From NCBI GenBank assembly GCA_019321725.1, contig CM033110.1, positions 20,639,278 to 20,703,277 on the forward strand: a stretch of DNA of 64,000 nt, in the 5' to 3' direction. Below, in pieces: positions 62,177 through 64,000 of this stretch. This DNA comes from Paulownia fortunei. Lineage: Eukaryota > Streptophyta > Magnoliopsida > Lamiales > Paulowniaceae. A model generated the notes under the pieces. That model saw only the letters and a program-made list of their open reading frames with translations, had not been told where the DNA came from and ran no database searches. Positions within the stretch are counted from its first letter, which is position 1. Each line of letters opens with the position of its first letter. The translations under genes were made by a program, and so were the position numbers.

Positions 62177-62624
62177 CTAGGGGGCAGGATAGATATATGT
62201 AGACAAGAGCCATCTATTCCAACAGTTGGGAATGGGAATCGCTAATACATTTTTCTCTCATTTCTTGAAGAAACTGTTCTTTTGCAACTCTATGATCGTA
62301 GCTTCTTAATGTTCTTTCAAGAGCCAACATACAGTTCCATGGAAGAAGCATTATTATTTTATATGGACAGAGGCGGAGAATATCTATAATCTACTGTACA
62401 CCCACTATTCTACTACTACTAATACTACTCAAAGAGAGCCTTTTGCAGCCCCCAAGAATTTTTTTTTTTGTTTTTCCTGTTTCTTGATGAGACTGTGCTG
62501 ATCAAAATTCAGAAAAACCATAATTTCTCTCTCTTTCTCTTCAACAGGTTAACAGACCACCCTTTTGGGTATTGTATCCTTTTTCGTCTTTGGTTTATCT
62601 TTTTCGTTTCTTGAGAGTAGAGAA

Positions 62625-64000
62625 ATGTGGGATCTCAACGATTCACCGGTTCAAAGAAGGGATGATGAATCGGAGGGGTTCTCCGATGAGAAAGGAAAAA
62701 GGGTCGGATCCGTGTCGAATTCAAGCTCATCGGCGGTGGTTATTGAGGATGGATCGGAAGAAGAAGATGCGGAAAGAACAGGTGGAAGGAAGAGAAGCAG
62801 CAAAATCTTTGGGTTTTCATTGGCTCACAAATATGATGATGATGAGACGGGCCCGTGCTCATCACCGGTGACGCGGCAGTTCTTTCCGGTGGACGAGTCG
62901 GAAATGGTGGGTGGAGGACTACCCGATTTTCCCAGGGCGCACTGGGTGGGAGTTAAATTCTGCCAGTCCGAGCCCCACGGCGGCGGCGGAGGCAGTGCTA
63001 TCTTGGGGAAGTCGGTGGCGGATGTGGCGCAGCCTCTTAAGAAAAGCCGTCGAGGCCCCAGGTCCAGAAGCTCTCAGTATCGCGGCGTCACGTTTTACCG
63101 GAGGACCGGCCGTTGGGAGTCACACATATGGTATAAATATCTATCTGCAAGCCTGTCTGTATTTAATTTTTCTTTTTTCAAAGAAGGTTTTTTTTTTTTC
63201 TTTTTTTCTGCTTCACATACAATTCATTCTTCTTTTATTTCTGATTCAGGGATTGCGGAAAGCAGGTTTATTTAGGTTGGTTTTCTTTTTTCCAATTCTT
63301 ATCACAGCTTCAACAAATTTATTTCTTGAAATCCTTGATTTTGTGATTTATCTTATTGTTCAAATGGATCTTGTTTTCCTGTAAATTTTGTAACTACAGG
63401 TGGCTTTGATACAGCTCATGCGGCAGCCTGGTGAGCTCCCACCCTTATATTTTATGGTAAAGAAAATGTAAAAAGTTCGAAGAGGCTGACTAATATTTTT
63501 GGGAATGTATCTATCGCAGTGCATATGATAGGGCAGCTATTAAGTTCCGAGGAGTCGAAGCAGACATAAACTTTAGCTTAGAGGATTATGAAGAAGACTT
63601 AAAACAGGTAGGCCACTTGTAGAGAGAGAAAGAGACAGAAAGACAAGATGAGAGAGAGAGTCTTCTTTTGTTTCATTTCACCTTATCTTATACAGTGCTT
63701 TTCCTCATCTTCGACAGTTTATTCTTGATTTTACCCTCATGAATCCTAAGTTGTCTGTAGTTGGAAACATGGGGTGAAAACCAGAAAAAAAAAAGTTCAT
63801 TTATTATTCTCTGAAAGGGAACTTCCTATTCTATGCTGCATTTTTCAGATGAGCAATCTAACGAAGGAGGAATTTGTGCATGTACTGAGGCGACAAAGCA
63901 CTGGTTTTCCAAGAGGGAGTTCCAAGTATAGAGGTGTTACTTTGCATAAATGTGGTAGATGGGAAGCCCGAATGGGCCAGTTCTTGGGCAAAAAGTAAAC
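62625..64000 (+). CDS. AP2: APETALA2/TOE3-type transcription factor, 5' part
   Basis: Nuclear DNA-binding regulator of flower organ identity, flowering time and seed traits. Family members act partly by recruiting TOPLESS-type repressors and are targeted by miR172; that site would lie beyond the window. Five exons seen: 62625-63130, 63250-63275 (26 nt), 63400-63430 (31 nt), 63520-63607 and 63849-63994. The window ends six bases into the next intron. The start gives [20 protein letters not shown], the family N-terminus with a DLN motif; an in-frame ATG 60 nt upstream (62565) is disfavoured. Conserved blocks follow: [33 protein letters not shown] and the basic [22 protein letters not shown]2 domain 1 runs about 152-215 with Cys188 where Arg is usual. 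Domain 2 starts about 241 ([20 protein letters not shown]) and is cut. Closer to AP2 than TOE3 by motifs recalled, not proven. Confidence 0.93.

Larger units (their letters stand above)
40137..62624. other. Gene-free interval of 22.5 kb between head-to-head CBSX and AP2-type genes
   Basis: No open frame here exceeds about 100 codons, and none resembles a known protein or transposon enzyme. The ends should be the promoters of CBSX (left) and the AP2-type gene (right). The rest is strongly AT-rich. It holds a dispersed MITE-like repeat family (40.8, 42.6-43.1, 54.6 and 59.0 kb), many TA, TG, AC and AAT microsatellites, two long C runs and several small tandem duplications. A less AT-rich stretch with CG dinucleotides lies at about 60030-60400. 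It may contain distal regulatory DNA for the AP2-type gene, but that is inference. Confidence 0.6.

Noticed and set aside
62565..62624. Upstream in-frame ATG as start of the AP2-type protein
   Set aside because: It would add 20 hydrophobic residues before the conserved MWDLNDSP N-terminus, which is the start in family members.
40137..62624. Autonomous transposon or LTR retroelement in the long spacer
   Set aside because: No reverse transcriptase, integrase or transposase motif, no primer-binding site and no long terminal repeats were seen. Only small non-coding repeats are present.
1..64000. CRISPR array, prokaryotic operon, organelle insertion or viral copy
   Set aside because: No evenly spaced repeat array with spacers, no operon-like coding, no plastid or mitochondrial gene and no viral protein was recognised.

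Overview
The window is nuclear DNA of a flowering plant, almost certainly a eudicot. The genes have many GT-AG introns, the spacers are very AT-rich with many microsatellites, and every recognisable protein is a plant family member. I cannot name the species. All gene models below were built by reading splice junctions by eye and checking that the reading phase is kept across every intron.

Layout, left to right: (1) 1-3273, minus strand, a 2-oxoglutarate/Fe(II) dioxygenase whose 3' end lies off the left edge. (2) 4333-5256, minus, an IRX15/IRX15-LIKE xylan protein in one exon. (3) 11322-15167, plus, an LRR receptor-like pseudokinase. (4) 16669-19937, plus, the SUMO E2 enzyme SCE1. (5) 21109-25443, plus, a two-RRM RNA-binding protein whose last intron looks like a minor-spliceosome (U12-type) intron. 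(6) 31274-31741, plus, a small ERF/DREB repressor with a C-terminal EAR motif. (7) 34715-40136, minus, a plastid CBS-pair protein (CBSX1/2 type). (8) 62625 to the right edge, plus, an APETALA2/TOE3-type floral regulator, partial. Between (7) and (8), which are head to head, lie about 22.5 kb without a recognisable gene, filled with AT-rich sequence, simple repeats and a dispersed MITE-like repeat family.

The genes do not form a pathway. Their order is meaningful as ancestral synteny. From memory, dioxygenase - IRX15 - LRR-RLK resembles Arabidopsis At3g50210-At3g50230 and At5g67200-At5g67210. ERF (DEAR) - CBSX - AP2 resembles At4g36900-At4g36910-At4g36920, with another ERF-AP2 pair at At5g67180-At5g67190. 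The window therefore seems to keep in one piece an order that Arabidopsis has split among duplicated blocks.

I found no autonomous transposon, CRISPR array, organelle insertion, viral copy or convincing tRNA gene. The observations most worth a second look are the U12-type intron, the preserved gene order, the long AP2 upstream interval with its repeat family, a 20-nt microexon carrying the dioxygenase iron-binding motif, and an Arg-to-Cys change in the first AP2 domain.
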